A stretch of 64,000 bases of DNA from Elysia chlorotica (taxonomy: Eukaryota > Mollusca > Gastropoda > Plakobranchidae), in contig RQTK01000973.1 in NCBI GenBank assembly GCA_003991915.1, positions 1 to 64,000 of the forward strand. The letters run 5' to 3'. The translations under genes were made by a program, and so were the position numbers. The notes below the pieces were generated by a model. That model was not told the origin of the DNA. It made no database searches and was given only the letters and a program-made list of their open reading frames with translations. This document shows positions 1-22,640 of the stretch, piece by piece (positions within the stretch are counted from its first letter, which is position 1; each line of letters opens with the position of its first letter).

Positions 1-267
1 TATTACCTTTTCTATATTTTCTTGAAATATTGAAATTAAATCATAAAGCCAGTTTTCTGGTAGTGAACTTTATATAAGATTATAGACATAGAAAAAGAGT
101 TACCTTTCACAATTGAATACATAAGTCAATTTAAATTTGTAATGCAAGAAGCACTTGAGACAGGAAGCAAATACAGTTGTTTTTTTTTAAAACAAAAAGA
201 TAGCTCTGAGGCCTAAACCCAAACACAAAAACATTTAAATGAAGAGAAATCTATGAAAGACACCAAC

Positions 268-3200
268 CTGCAGTAGCTCAAACTCTGTGTCATAAGAGAG
301 AACCTTTGATCCAACTACAGGTGCACAAGATTTAAGGGTGAAGACATTGCGGATGAATGGATCTGAATCTCCTTGTCGTATAACCATGTTAGCAATTTGG
401 ATCACAGGGTCTGTGTTCGGCTCAGGGAAAATACCTGGAGTGAATTTAAAAATAAAAAGAGAAGATTCAAAACTTGATCAGAGTGAGTTTTAAGTGAGTT
501 AAAAGTAAATTTGCGCCTATTTTTCAAAACAATACTACAGTTCAACATTCAAGAAAGATACAAACTCTATTCCCACATATTTAACTTAATTGAGTGGCAT
601 TGATAAATTAACAGTGAAATAAGAAGATTTTAAAAAAAGCAGCATTGGTCATAAGTAGATTAATATATTATCTGTTAAGGGCCTTTTTTAATCATCTTCA
701 ATCTTATTTTGACTCTTATTATGATTGAGCAAATAATTACATGCCTATCATGTTTCTCATAAATATTTTTCTCTCATATATAGTGCAAGTTGGGTAAAAA
801 CTTCTTAATTAGTTGACACTTTGTTATTATCATTGGCTCAAGATTAATACAACTGTAGAGGTTATTTTAGGAATTTACAAACCAACCCTTTTTCCATCAG
901 ACGCACACATGTTCTGAACAGTGATATGCTTTTCTGCTAGCACGTCTGTGCATTAAAAACTGAAAAACTTCCATTTTGAAATAATAAAATATCAAAGCCT
1001 TGAATCATGCGATGATACACAACAGAAACACATTTAGTTGCAAGTTTATCATGATTATCATCTCGCCTGCAAACAGACACACTTCAACTTAAAAATAAGT
1101 TACATTTAGATGAATTTCGTTCAACAGCACAAGACAGACAAAAATGGAAACAACTTACAACTAAAATACAAGAAGCTGCCGAGGCGTCCCGGACGGAGAA
1201 CCAGGATGCGAAAGGCGATTAATGAATGAATGAATTATCATGATTGTTATACCTCTTCTTCCAGCGCACTCAATGTCAAAGCTGAGAATCCTGAACGGAG
1301 CCACCTTGGACCACTCTCCCTCGGCCGGATGGGATATAAAGTCCTCCCAGGAAATGTCGACTTCCAGCTGGCATCGAGAAACCATGGAGAGACTACTGGA
1401 ACTTGAGGAAGTCTGCCCACTGTGTTGCGAGCTGGGTCGCACATAGTACTTGCCAGGCGGGAGTTCAATCCAATTACAGCCAACAACGTCTGTATCTGCC
1501 ATGAACCTGAAATGCATCAAGAATCAAGTCTATAATTTTTTTTAAATGCTGATTAAAATAGCCATAGAAAAGAGGCACGACAAAACTTTTGAAAAACCCA
1601 TGTGTCATCAAACTTGTCTCCCCCTCCCCTCCCCCCAAACAAAAAAACAACAACAAACCATGAGCAACCCTTAATAAAGCCAGAAGAATTCTTTTGTATT
1701 ACCTTCACCTCTTTGACTACCCTACCATCAATTACATGCTTTAAATATAGCTTGATTTATTATAGATTTTAAAAGTTATCAAAATTATCTCTATAATTCG
1801 ATTAAAAAAAAACAAAAACAAGTACCAACATAAGCATAAATTGAATTGAAAGGAACCTCTCCTCTTAAAACTGGATTGCACTCTTAAGAAACTTTTTTTT
1901 AATTAGTAGAGTTCTGCTAATCTTCCAAAGTAATAAATCTCATACAAGTATAAAAGTATATAAGAAAAAAAAAATCCTAAAATGAACTGTCAAAAACTTT
2001 GGGATAAAGAATGAAAACAAATTTAATTATCATCAAATATTTTTACCAATTTTCACCAGATTGAAAAGCAGTATAAAAGGAGATTTAAATTGCAAATATA
2101 ATTATCATCAAATATCTTTTATATGACAACACCATTGTAAACAATTTTCACCAGATTGAAAAGCAGCATCATAGAAGATTTAAATTACAAATACAATATT
2201 ATCATCAAATATCTTTTATATGACAAAAGCATTTTAACCAATTTTCGCCAGATTGAAAAGCAGCATGCTGAACATTTGCTCCAACGTTTGAGCTAACCTT
2301 ACATAGAAATGATTAATTAATGCCCTGTACCTGATTTCAAAGTCAATGTTGCTCTCATATGACTGGAAACCAAACTGCGAATAGCCAGGGCAAACAAAGC
2401 CTTGCTCCAGCATTCTCTTGGCTGGGGCAATGAGTCTTGGCAATGCCACTGTTATCTTTAAGAAAGGCACTTTTCTGTTTCCATGATAACCATAGATACC
2501 TGTAAAGGTAAAAATTAATTATTAAATATTAATTTCCTTTCTTTTTTTGTTTGTGTACTATACCAAAAAACAGTGAATGTTTTTGAGATACTAAAAGATA
2601 ACCACCATGAAAAGATAGAAAAATAGAAACTGCAATGCTGAAACAGCAAGGTTAGTTTTATATGTATTTAAATTATGCAGTAGGAAAGTTGAAGAAATTT
2701 TAATGCATGACTAAAACATACTTAAGTGAGAGAAATTTTTTCAAAACTTAATATTATTTCAAGCAAATCGGGCACATATCAATATGATTATTATTTACAT
2801 ACTCTCCCTCATCACATAGTCCACAGCTAAAATCGCATCAACAATCCCTTCACGATTGGAGCGCAGATCTTTTTTCACAACTGTTTCCAAAGCATTCTAT
2901 AGAAATTTAGGATGGAAAAATACAATAAATGAAAGAACAAAAATAAAACAAAAAACATAAAAAGAATTGCAAAATTGACATAATTTATTTGATGACAATT
3001 ACAGTGGAAGAATAATCATTTCAAACTTAAAAAACAAAGAATACTTGCTTTTTGACCATAACATTTTTGTTTACTTATAACAGAAGGCAAAATGTGTTAC
3101 AGAGCAAGGTCTATCAAACGTTTGATAAAAAGTAGCTCTACCTTTGAACGTGATCATATAATGCTTTACCCAATTTGAAATATGTACCCTAAAATATTAC

Positions 3201-5286
3201 AAATGTTTGTTTCATCTTGATAAATCACATACTGAAAAGCTAATATGAGCTATGAGCTGTCATACTTGGATAGTGAAGCACATTTATAGAGAAATGACAA
3301 CCGAAAAGCAGATTTCTTCACTTTTCAGATGCCTTCATTGCTTTGGCATCTAACCATTTCAACTACATGTTTTTATAAAGCAGCTTCAGAATAAAGAGAC
3401 AAGGTATTTCAGCAGTCAGAAAAAAGCAAGGTTGTTTGAGATATGTGACTGTTAGTTCTTTTGAACAATAAAATCTAAGATATCAACCTCACAAACAAAT
3501 TTCACTGCTTTTTTATTTGGAAGAAGAAATTCATAATTTCCGAGAACAAACCTTAAACCTTTCACAGTCTTCTCGTTTGAAGCCGGGCTGAGCAGGAACA
3601 AAAAAGTATGGAGTGAAACCATGAATGTGGGCCATCACACTGTTTCCTTCCATAGTAACTCCAGACATCCGCACTATTGGGGTTGGCCCTTTTGTGGCAC
3701 CAGGCATACCTTGTAGATGAGTGCCTAGTAAATGGATTTTAGATAGATAATTTACATATTTTTGGAAAACACCAAGTAAGACACTCTAAGATCATTATGA
3801 GCAAAAATTTGAAGTAAACCACTTAAGAAGACTGCAGCCCATGTTTTTAATATGATAAAGTTTCACTCTATGCATAACACGCACAAATGAAAATGAATAT
3901 GACGGAAAAATGACATAAAAGTAATGGAAAGAAATGGTAGAGTTTTGCACAACTGCATTGCTAAATAACAAGGTTATGAACATCATGAAAATGGAACGAA
4001 ACTTAAACATAAACTAAAATTACAAGTTTCTCTTACCAAATTTCTATGAGACGAACTATACTTAATAGCAATACAGTAAACCTTTTGCTGTAAACAAAAC
4101 TACTTGATGCCAATCATGGCTTGAGGGAAAAGTGTTATAAGTTCTTTAGGTACAAGACAGATTGTTGGTGGTCTAATTTTAAACTAGATTAATTTTTTAG
4201 TGCCTGGCATGCAACTATTTAAACTTAAAAAAAAAATTATGGTTCCTTGGATCCAAATGGGTATGAGATTAGTTTGTAGGATCAAAGGTACTTTACTAAA
4301 GACAAAGAAGAGGAAAAATCAGGTAATCTCTCCCTTGAATCAAGAGTGTCTTTTGAGTCAGAGTTCGTTGTACTCGAGTTGTACTGTATATTTATTTTCA
4401 TTAAAAAGTCATAAACTACAAATACAATGGCAGTTTGCATTAGATACATTTCACCAAAGTTCCAATTTTTTTTTTAATATAATTTTCAACCTATGATCAG
4501 AGTAAAAAATAAATCAACCTACCAATGTAATAATCAAGTTCCAATTGCTGGAAAGCCACAGAATCTTTCTTCGGGTCTAAAGAGGGGAGAGGAGGACGCA
4601 ACCATTTGGCATTGAAGTCTGTGGACTCAACATCTGGTCCTGGGGCATATGTGTCCATCGTCTCAGATCCACTGCCTCGACCCTCAGCCTCAATCTCATC
4701 AAGCAGCGCCAGCTCCTCCTCAAACTGGGATGGATTGTCGTCCTCGTCAAAATCCATTCTAAACAGTCACACAACATAAGCTTTAGCAAATGATCTCAAA
4801 AGCTTTTTTAAAATGTAGGCCTACAAGGTATGTTTATTGATATTATTCCTCTATTATTAAAAATCTGTCTTGATTGATTCATTTTGTGGTTCAATCCTCA
4901 GTAACTAGGATCTTTGCAGAAAGGTCTCAAGATTACTATGTGAAAATTGTATATGCTGCTATACAAGGACAGCGCAGGATATCTTGCACATTATTATGAT
5001 ATATAAACAAAATTTAAAAAAACATATTTGGGGACACAAAATTTATTTGAAAGCAAAAGAAAGATTTGAAAATCAAGATGTGATGAAGACATATTTAAAT
5101 TTTGATCCTTTATTTTATGGTTCAGATGTAATAATCTTTAGTGAAGTTTTAGGAATCATAAAATTAATTTGACACATTATAATAATACAATTATCTGTTG
5201 GTTGATAAGAAATAATGGACATAAATGTCCCACCTTGACTGTTTGGCAGGTGGGGGTCCACCATTAGCAGCCCTCTTGCCAGTCAT
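268..5286 (-). CDS. POLD1: DNA polymerase delta catalytic subunit, N-terminal part (7 exons, runs off left edge)
   Basis: Catalytic subunit of replicative DNA polymerase delta, a nuclear enzyme with polymerase and 3'-5' proofreading activity. Coding exons in transcript order are 5234-5286, 4523-4758, 3552-3724, 2803-2896, 2331-2499, 1253-1506 and 268-434; all have GT/AG borders and consistent phase, giving 382 codons. The start [10 protein letters not shown] begins a basic, nuclear-localisation-like stretch. An acidic segment ([20 protein letters not shown]) and [11 protein letters not shown] follow. The family blocks [29 protein letters not shown] and SFDIECAG are all present. Exonuclease motif I supplies the metal-binding Asp and Glu at about residues 319 and 321. 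A Ser-rich insert (residues 275-282) precedes RCQLEVDI and looks lineage-specific. The last exon stops in phase at YDTEFELLQ. The rest of the exonuclease domain, the polymerase domain and the C-terminal cysteine motifs lie left of the window. The block order matches animal POLD1, so identity is near certain. Confidence 0.96.
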
Positions 5287-5331
5287 GGTTAGAAAATGTT
5301 GCAAGTGAAATCTTCGCCTGAACACTGAGTC
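5287..5331 (-). promoter_or_regulatory. Probable POLD1 5' UTR segment with upstream splice acceptor
   Basis: Reading the minus strand, CACAG immediately precedes base 5331 and the 45 bases to the ATG contain no other ATG. This looks like the start of an internal exon carrying the end of the 5' UTR, with a non-coding first exon farther right. I could not place that first exon or a promoter; 7.4-8.4 kb is possible because HLCS is transcribed the other way. Confidence 0.4.
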
Positions 5332-5552
5332 CTGTGTACAACAATGAACAGTGACAAAATTATTTATATTAACTTGTTAATCTTATTAGATACAAAAATG
5401 CTGACAATTTGTTTTTCTGCATCAGATCCATAGCAAACTTGTTAATTGGTTCATGGAGATATTCAGTACTTTTTCTTTGCTAGCTTTCACCCTTGAGGTA
5501 ATGCGCCCATCTATTAGATACACTCTATTGAAGAAAGAGCTAGGCAGCTTCA

Positions 5553-5765
5553 AGTTCAATGTGGAGTTGGTTTTACGTCCAACATCAGCACTATGTAGGT
5601 TTTATTGTAGATGGGCCCCAAGATTGACGTCTGACAATTACATGTGCTGCCACACACAAGACAGGATGGGGATTCCATGACTCCCGTCTCAACCGGTCAC
5701 ATTAAACTGACACCCACCCAACCAGTAAGGAGCGATATTGCCAGTGCTCAAACCACGGTCCTTAA
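5553..5765 (-). repeat. SINE copy (minus strand), diverged
   Basis: Read on the minus strand, this carries the same body as the SINE at 20617-20855: the ACCGGTTGAGAC block, a CTTGGGGCCC-like block and a terminal 'GCTGATGTTGGACGT' block. Here they appear as complements (for example 'acgtccaacatcagcac' at about 5576). The tRNA-like head is poorly preserved. Confidence 0.7.
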
Positions 5766-6839
5766 TACTGGGCCTGACTTATAGGCTAAAACTACCATCA
5801 AAAGTTTTTACAGATGTAAAAATACCTGCACTCAATCACTCTTTGATAAATTAGAAGTTAAATTACATTTAAGTGACTGAATCTATTTATAACCTTATAT
5901 ATGCAGTGTTTCTGTCTAATACGGCTGTACCCGCAATATAGTTTTCATGGTCAGAAACATGTGTCAAAATTTGTATTTCATGCAGTATTGAGGTATTAAG
6001 TCCTTCGTGTGACCAAGGAAACAAACTAGGACACAGCTTTCTTAATTCGCAAGTTGGACTGAAAAATTTTTTAAAATAGAAATAGAAACACATACAAACA
6101 TTATGGCAAAATTTGGACAAAACATCTATCTATAGGACTTATAAATACATACAGAAACATTTTAAGAACAGTGCGTAACATACATCTGTATATAGCAATA
6201 TTTGGAGAGTATGAATACATGTACAGGTACGTTTAAAAGAATACATTGAGGCATAATATTATATTTAAAGCAGATACTCCACACTAAAGTCTAAACTCAA
6301 TCTGCCCTGACTTTGAAAGCTGATGCGATGGAGCGTGTGACTTCTAATGAGAGAGCTTTGGGTTCCATCTATTTTTTTTTCTCACACGTTGAATCAGACT
6401 CCGTGTCAGTAACATTTGGCCAACCAAATAATAATGCCTCTCCTAGACACATCCCGCACTTTTTTTTTTTTTTTAAAGAAACTAGGACATTAAACTAAGA
6501 GTAAAAAGTAAGGAGGGATTGTTTTATTCTTAAAAAATATTATTTTCCAATTAGTTGCACTCTGTTCAAAGACAGACTGGCCTCTGTGAGTACCTTTACA
6601 TTAAATCTCAATCTCATAGGCTTAATGTTCTTAAACATCAAACTGAAGGCTGGCAATTAGAATCTTAAAAAAACTCAGGGGACCCTATAAATGAAACGTA
6701 AAAATCACAGATTACTGGGCCTTCTTTGGGGATTGACCACTTCTTTGCAGACTCACAGGCTCATTTTCTCTTACTACCATTGGAACCAGTTTTTCGTATA
6801 TCCCAAAAGGTGGGTTCTTCAGCGGAGACGACTTCACCA

Positions 6840-7380
6840 GAACTTCAATGACTCTCTTCGTTACTCTAGATCTCTCTCTCACCCTCGGTCTAAATTGAGA
6901 GTGAGACATCAACATGATCAAGACCCATGATCAAGACCCATACTCTCTTATTGTTACAAGGAATCGTACGCTACCAAGACGTTAAGTATTTATTACCCCA
7001 AGTCTAGATAAGGAAGAATCTAGGTCTAGGATGTAGATGATAGATCTAGAAATCTTGCTGGACCACAAAAAAAAAACGTTTCAGTTTCATTCATAAATCA
7101 AAAGTAGAAATAAAATAAGAATATCATGCTATCTAGAGATCTAGATTCTTTCTAGACCTATTCTGGAGACTAGCCTACATCTAGAATCTCTAGATAATAG
7201 AGTTAAGATAGGTAGGCCTAGATCTATATAGATTCTAAGCCTAGATAGTCTATCTAGATCTAGAATCTATAGAGATCTATTCTATAACTTAGTCTTAGCT
7301 CTTCATTTTTAGGTTAGATTCTTTCTTGAATCTAGATCTAGATTCTAGCTTTATGAATTAGACTTCTAAATTATTGATCT
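6840..7380. repeat. CTAGATCTAGA-rich low-complexity tract
   Basis: The palindromic words TCTAGA and AGATCT recur many times with irregular spacing in AT-rich DNA. Similar short clusters occur at about 43945 and 48650. No coding frame is present. Confidence 0.6.
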
Positions 7381-7604
7381 ATCTTAGATTGTATTTGTAA
7401 TAATAAACAAATAATACTTGTAGTATTACCTAACAGTTACACAGACTGAAACAAGTTGAAAGTTTGCAACGTTAGTAACTTAGTTACAGGTTGGTGCAGA
7501 CATTCTGAGAAATTGAAAGATCCGCTAAATTTTGCGCGTAATTCCTATTTTTTAAGCCAACACGGGCATTAACTAGTCTAGTATAGAGAACAAAATAATA
7601 ATAT

Positions 7605-7860
<256 letters not shown>

Positions 7861-8504
7861 AGCAGTTGCTGCAACAACAGAACAAGCATAATTATTTTTT
7901 TTAGCTTGTGTTTTTTTAATGGCGTGTTTTGTTTCTTCTTGTTTGTTTTAGCGTTTTCTTTTTGGTTTGTTTGTTTGTTGTTGTTTTTTTTTGTTTGGGA
8001 GGGGGGAGTACTTTTTCTTATTGTTACCGTATTTTTTAAATTATACATGTAGGCCTATAACTATCTTTACTGATGGGAACTGTTTAAATTGTCCGATTTT
8101 AACCAACTTTTAATAAAAACTCACGGTGGACCATCGTCTAGAAAATATCACCTATTGAAAAGTAAAACAATAATTGATAAAGCCTCTTGTATTCTTATTT
8201 GTTTTACCTGACCTGTTGTTATATTATTTATCATTTTATACATGTATTCATCCTTCATAGTTTTAAAATCAACGTCGTTTATTTTCTTTCCATCATTTTA
8301 TAGCAGCGTGTGTTTGGGTTTAATCCAATTATTTGTGGTATTCAGGACAGCCTAGACTATAAAAACAATTATTTTAGTCCAAGGCGTGATTCAGAAATGA
8401 GATGCTGGTGTTTGTGTGATCAGGATTGTGTCTAAAAAAATTAAGGTAAGCCTAACGTTTGCACACCTTAAGCCAATACTTTGCTAATGTAGTGGTTAAA
8501 AACG

Positions 8505-8539
8505 AGAAGAAGAAGAAGAAGAAGAAGAAGAAGAAGAAG

Positions 8540-8577
<38 letters not shown>
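8505..8577. repeat. (GAA)n-(CAA)n microsatellite
   Basis: About eleven GAA units run directly into about twelve CAA units. Confidence 0.95.
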
Positions 8578-8837
8578 AACGAAACGAAAAACGTATGAAG
8601 GAAAATTGGTAAGTAGGTCGCAATCTATTATTAGATTTTGTCATGAAAACATTGAAAACACAGCTGGCTTTCTGTGTGCTATAAAGTCGAGTCAAACATT
8701 AAATTTTGAGTGTCAGTGTCAACGTACAGTGTAGGGCCTACAGTCTTCATAAAAGTAAAGACATCAGTAACTCGGACGTAATACGTCGGTAGCTTGCTAA
8801 CTGCTTCGAGATTAACACTGGACCTGTAAGTAATATG

Positions 8838-8977
8838 TACATCTAGATAATTATACATACCCCCTACATTTAAATGGAAAGTCTATCAACCCCAGTGTTG
8901 CATGTGGTACATCTAGATAATTATACATATCCCCTACATTTAAATGGAAAGTCTATCAACCCCAGTGTTGCCTGTGG
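8838..8977. repeat. 70-bp tandem duplication
   Basis: Two nearly identical 70-bp units, 8838-8907 and 8908-8977, each beginning TACATCTAGATAATTATACA. They differ at only a few bases, so the duplication is recent. Confidence 0.9.
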
Positions 8978-10084
8978 CCTTCTGGTGTCTTTTGAAAAAC
9001 CTTATCTCATACGGACTAATCTAGACTTCAGGGGATATATCAACTATCAAGCTCTAGATCCGTCCACAATATAGCCTATATAGTGCTAATGTTCGATGTT
9101 AAACGTACTCAACTCTATATCTAGACGTTTAGATTTAAATGAGTTTTATTAGAGAACGATCTAGATTTAAAAAAACATATATTTATCATGTGAGTACTAA
9201 TAGTACTATAGATATTATTGGATCTCCATTTAGGGTATTATAGTCTCATAAAAATGGAAATCCTCAATATATTGGCATTTTCATAATTATGGTGTCTCTT
9301 TGTACAGACCCATGAATGTACTCGCATGTCTCTATATTTGCCACTGCATTTTATCTTGATCATAGTAGGCTACTAAGTGTTTTATAGCTGAATTATCAGA
9401 TCTATAACCTATATTGGTATGATGTTTCACTGAAGTGCATCATTTGCATAATTTTACAAGTCACACACATGTTATCATAGTTTATATTAAAATGTACAAT
9501 ATATTTTTCTTAACAGCGAAATGTAAACTGGGACAAATTTTTACAAATTAAATACAATATTTACAAATGAATTTTTTAAAAATTCATATGTAACATATTT
9601 TATCCCTCCTTTGAATTGTATGTAAATCTAAAATATCCATTTTGACAATAGATTTATAAGGGCCCAAAACATCCCAAGACATGCGAACAAGGGTGCAGAT
9701 TTATGACATCTGATTCATGGTTAAAAAACATGCAAGCCTCCTGCCGAAAATGTAGATAGCGCAGGGTTTGCAATTAAAGAAGCTTTGCATGTAATTATAC
9801 ACTTGCTAGTAACTGGAATCTGGCACCACAGGCACAGTGACCACACATAGCAAAATCTGTGTACTTCATGTGTGTACAAAACAAATAACTCTGCATCATT
9901 TTGCCAGAAAGATGAGTGATATTCTATTAAATAACCCCCCAAAAATACAGGGTTCTGACCATGTGGCATACCTCAAAATTTAATCTAGCCTATAGACTAT
10001 AGCCTAAAATAGATTTCACAGAGGAAACATTTTTAAAACTGAATCTTTTAATTTTACAGGAAAAGGATTTGAAAGAAGAGGAAC

Positions 10085-19913
<9,829 letters not shown>

Positions 19914-20616
19914 TGAGAGATTTGCAGAGTTTTCTGTGTAAATTTGAAGTCTCCATCTATTTGACAACTTTCAGAGATGGGCAACATTGTGAACATGGCC
20001 GTCTGAGGAAAAAAATTGTTTTAAATGGGTGCTAATTTTGTTGTTGTTTAATTTCTGATGCAATGATTAACTCATATCAATTGATATGATCTTTTTTTTT
20101 TCTTCTTTCTTTGAACTTTCATTTTAAAGAATTGGCACTTCAGCTGAATATTGAAAGTTGATTGCCACTTAATTTTGCTGTACTTTTTTTTTTTGGTACA
20201 TACTGGTTTACTGGTGTAAGTTAATTTTAATGAAAATATGATTTGTCCCTCACTGCCTTACCAAGTTATTTCCTGTTTATTTTTTAAGGCGCTCATATGC
20301 AATTATACATTTTTCTAGATATAAATTCAGATTTTACCTGTGACTCTTTTTTTTGAAAATCATTTTACTTTGGGTTAACTTAGAACCCATATTATATTTC
20401 GTGAGATATATTTTTTCCAACGCAAAGAGCTTGATGAAGTATTGAATGGTAGCATTTATTCTTGAGTGGGCTCAATTTGGGCTTTGTAAAAGATTGAGAC
20501 CACCTGTTGTCAAATGGTTGATTGCTCTAGTTTCTTTAATCTTTGGTGCTTGTACATTTATTCCCCTGCCATTCTCTTTGATCTTATCATCATGTGAGAA
20601 AGGCCTGCCCTCATAG

Positions 20617-20855
20617 GGGGGCGCTGTAGCCCTGGGGTAGAACACCAGCTTCCGAAGCAGGAGGTCCCTGGTTCGAGCCCTGGCGATGTTGCCCCCTACT
20701 GCTTGGGTCGCTGTCAGTCTAATGTGACCGGTTGAGACATATCTCCTTTGTCTCGTGTATGGCCGCACATAAAAATTGTCAGATTCAGTCTTGGGGCCCG
20801 TCGACAATACAGCCTATATAGTGCTGATGTTGGATGTTAAACCAACTAACTAAAA
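20617..20855 (+). repeat. tRNA-derived SINE, best-preserved copy
   Basis: The head (about 20620-20695) is tRNA-like: TAGCCCTGGGGT resembles box A, the anticodon-loop region reads TTCCGAA, and box B is GGTTCGAGCCC at 20670-20680. The body carries ACCGGTTGAGAC, a TGTCTCGTGT block, GTCTTGGGGCCCGTC and a 3' end GCTGATGTTGGATGTTAAAC. The same modules recur at a dozen other places in the window, which marks it as a dispersed SINE and not a tRNA gene. Confidence 0.85.
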
Positions 20856-21418
20856 CTACTGCCCTCATATCTTTTTCTCGTGTGTTCAAGTTTTGAAGCT
20901 GATATTTGTAGTCTGTGAAGAAATTTCTTTATTTTGTGTTACCCTGCTAAATTAATCAAGCTTTTCTACAAAACCACTTGAATGATTCCAAATCAAAGAG
21001 TTTTTTTGTTTTTTTTTAATTTTATCTATTGGAGTAACTGAATTTGTCTTCTCTCATCTAGTAGGAGCAAAAAGGATATATACAAGACCACAAAATCACT
21101 ATCATCAATTATGAAATATTCATTGCATCCCACTTGCAGGAACCAATTAAATTTTAACTTAATTAAAGAAATGATTTATGAAAAGATATAATGTCTCTTT
21201 GGAATATAGAGTAAAGAGAAGTAAAAATTTGCTTCACAAAGATTCTCCAATGTAGACCTAGTGCATAGAACCTAGACTTAAAGTATGAGTCTCTGGGATT
21301 TTGTTCCTACTTGAGAATTGTTTAAAATATTGCAAGCTATTGAATATCTAATTCTTAAAAGAATATTGAAACCAAACAAGTCACCCCAAACATTCAAGAT
21401 TCTTTGCCTGTATTTTTT

Positions 21419-21527
21419 TGTGTGTAAATATCTATTTTAAAACTTCCATAGCCAATTGATGGAGAGAATTTTTTGTGTGTAAATATCTATTTTAAAACTT
21501 CCATAGCCAATTGATGGAGAGAGAGTG
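21419..21527. repeat. 55-bp tandem duplication
   Basis: The segment containing AAATATCTATTTTAAAACTT starts at 21426 and again at 21481, with both copies nearly identical. Confidence 0.85.
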
Positions 21528-22640
21528 AGTGAAAACTCTCTAACAATATGGAACTATTAGGGATTTGCATGGAGTGTCTGGGCTTGTGTACAGAGGTGAG
21601 CTTTACGATTTACAGTTTAATTAACCAGAGGTATCTGAAGCGTTCATGGATATTCTATAGACTGATGTTTACAATTATTTTTAAAGAGAAAACGTATTGA
21701 TTTTAACCACTTAAGTATTATCTCTTCTTTTCCAGATTTTTTTTTCTGTTTTTCTGTAAATTTGTGTAACACTGAGTTGTTTTGTCCCACTGTGTTTAGT
21801 GCTTTTTAATTTTTTTCAAAATGATCTTGCACATTCTATTCTGGATAAGTTTCTGAACCTAACTGAAGTCTGCAACTATCTGATAATAAAGTTGTCTTTG
21901 CACAATGCTAAATAAGCCAATGAGTTTTCCGTATGTATATAAATTATGATTTAGTAATTTTTAAAAAACACATTGCCTTCTTTTTTCACGCTTTCTTTTT
22001 TGGAAGCCATATAAGTGCATTTTTACAACATCAACAACAAAACCTGTTTGAAATTTTTTTGGCTATTTCTAAGATAAAAAGTCTATGACGAAAGTATATC
22101 AGTGATATGTATAATAATTTTGATTACGCGAAGGAGAAAAGTCCTAAGATTTGACTACAAAATCACCATATGTTGCCCGCCTGTCCTACTTGGTTATCTC
22201 TAGGAAACCCATAAAACAAAACCATGTTGATTCAGTATTTTCTTTGAGGCGTGCTTACCAAAATCATGTTTTGATGTAGATTCGATATTTTCTATCAGAT
22301 TTCTAACCAAAATGTTTTGATTTAATGTTGTTTTTTTTTATATTTAACACTCTGATAGCCTATATTGCTTTGCTCTGTTTGGAATTCTCTGTTCTGTAGT
22401 TTATACAAAAGTTACACAAAAGGAACATCTCACCAGCTAATGTGAGATGAATGTCTACTTAATCACTTTTTAACTGTTTATTTTTGTGGTATCATTCCTT
22501 TAGCATTTTAAATACTTTCTCCACCATATAAGTGTTTCTAATAATTCTTTTTTTTTTTAAATTCAACCGTATATGCCTTGTGGCATATCAATATTTTTTT
22601 AATTGTACAGAAAATTTGTAAAATAATAAAGTTTTCATTT

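Larger units (their letters stand above)
19914..22640 (+). other. HLCS 3' UTR and downstream DNA with candidate poly(A) signals
   Basis: AT- and T-rich DNA follows the stop. AATAAA occurs at 21885-21890 and 22625-22630, each in a T-rich context, so either could end the transcript. It also contains a full-length SINE (20617-20855) and a 55-bp duplication near 21420-21520. Confidence 0.45.

Noticed and set aside
20620..20695. Possible functional tRNA gene (clear box B, anticodon-loop-like TTCCGAA)
   Set aside because: The same head is attached to a body and tail found at many other places in the window, and the acceptor stem does not close. It is a SINE head.
20472..20807. 111-codon minus-strand frame
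   Set aside because: Antisense through the SINE copy.
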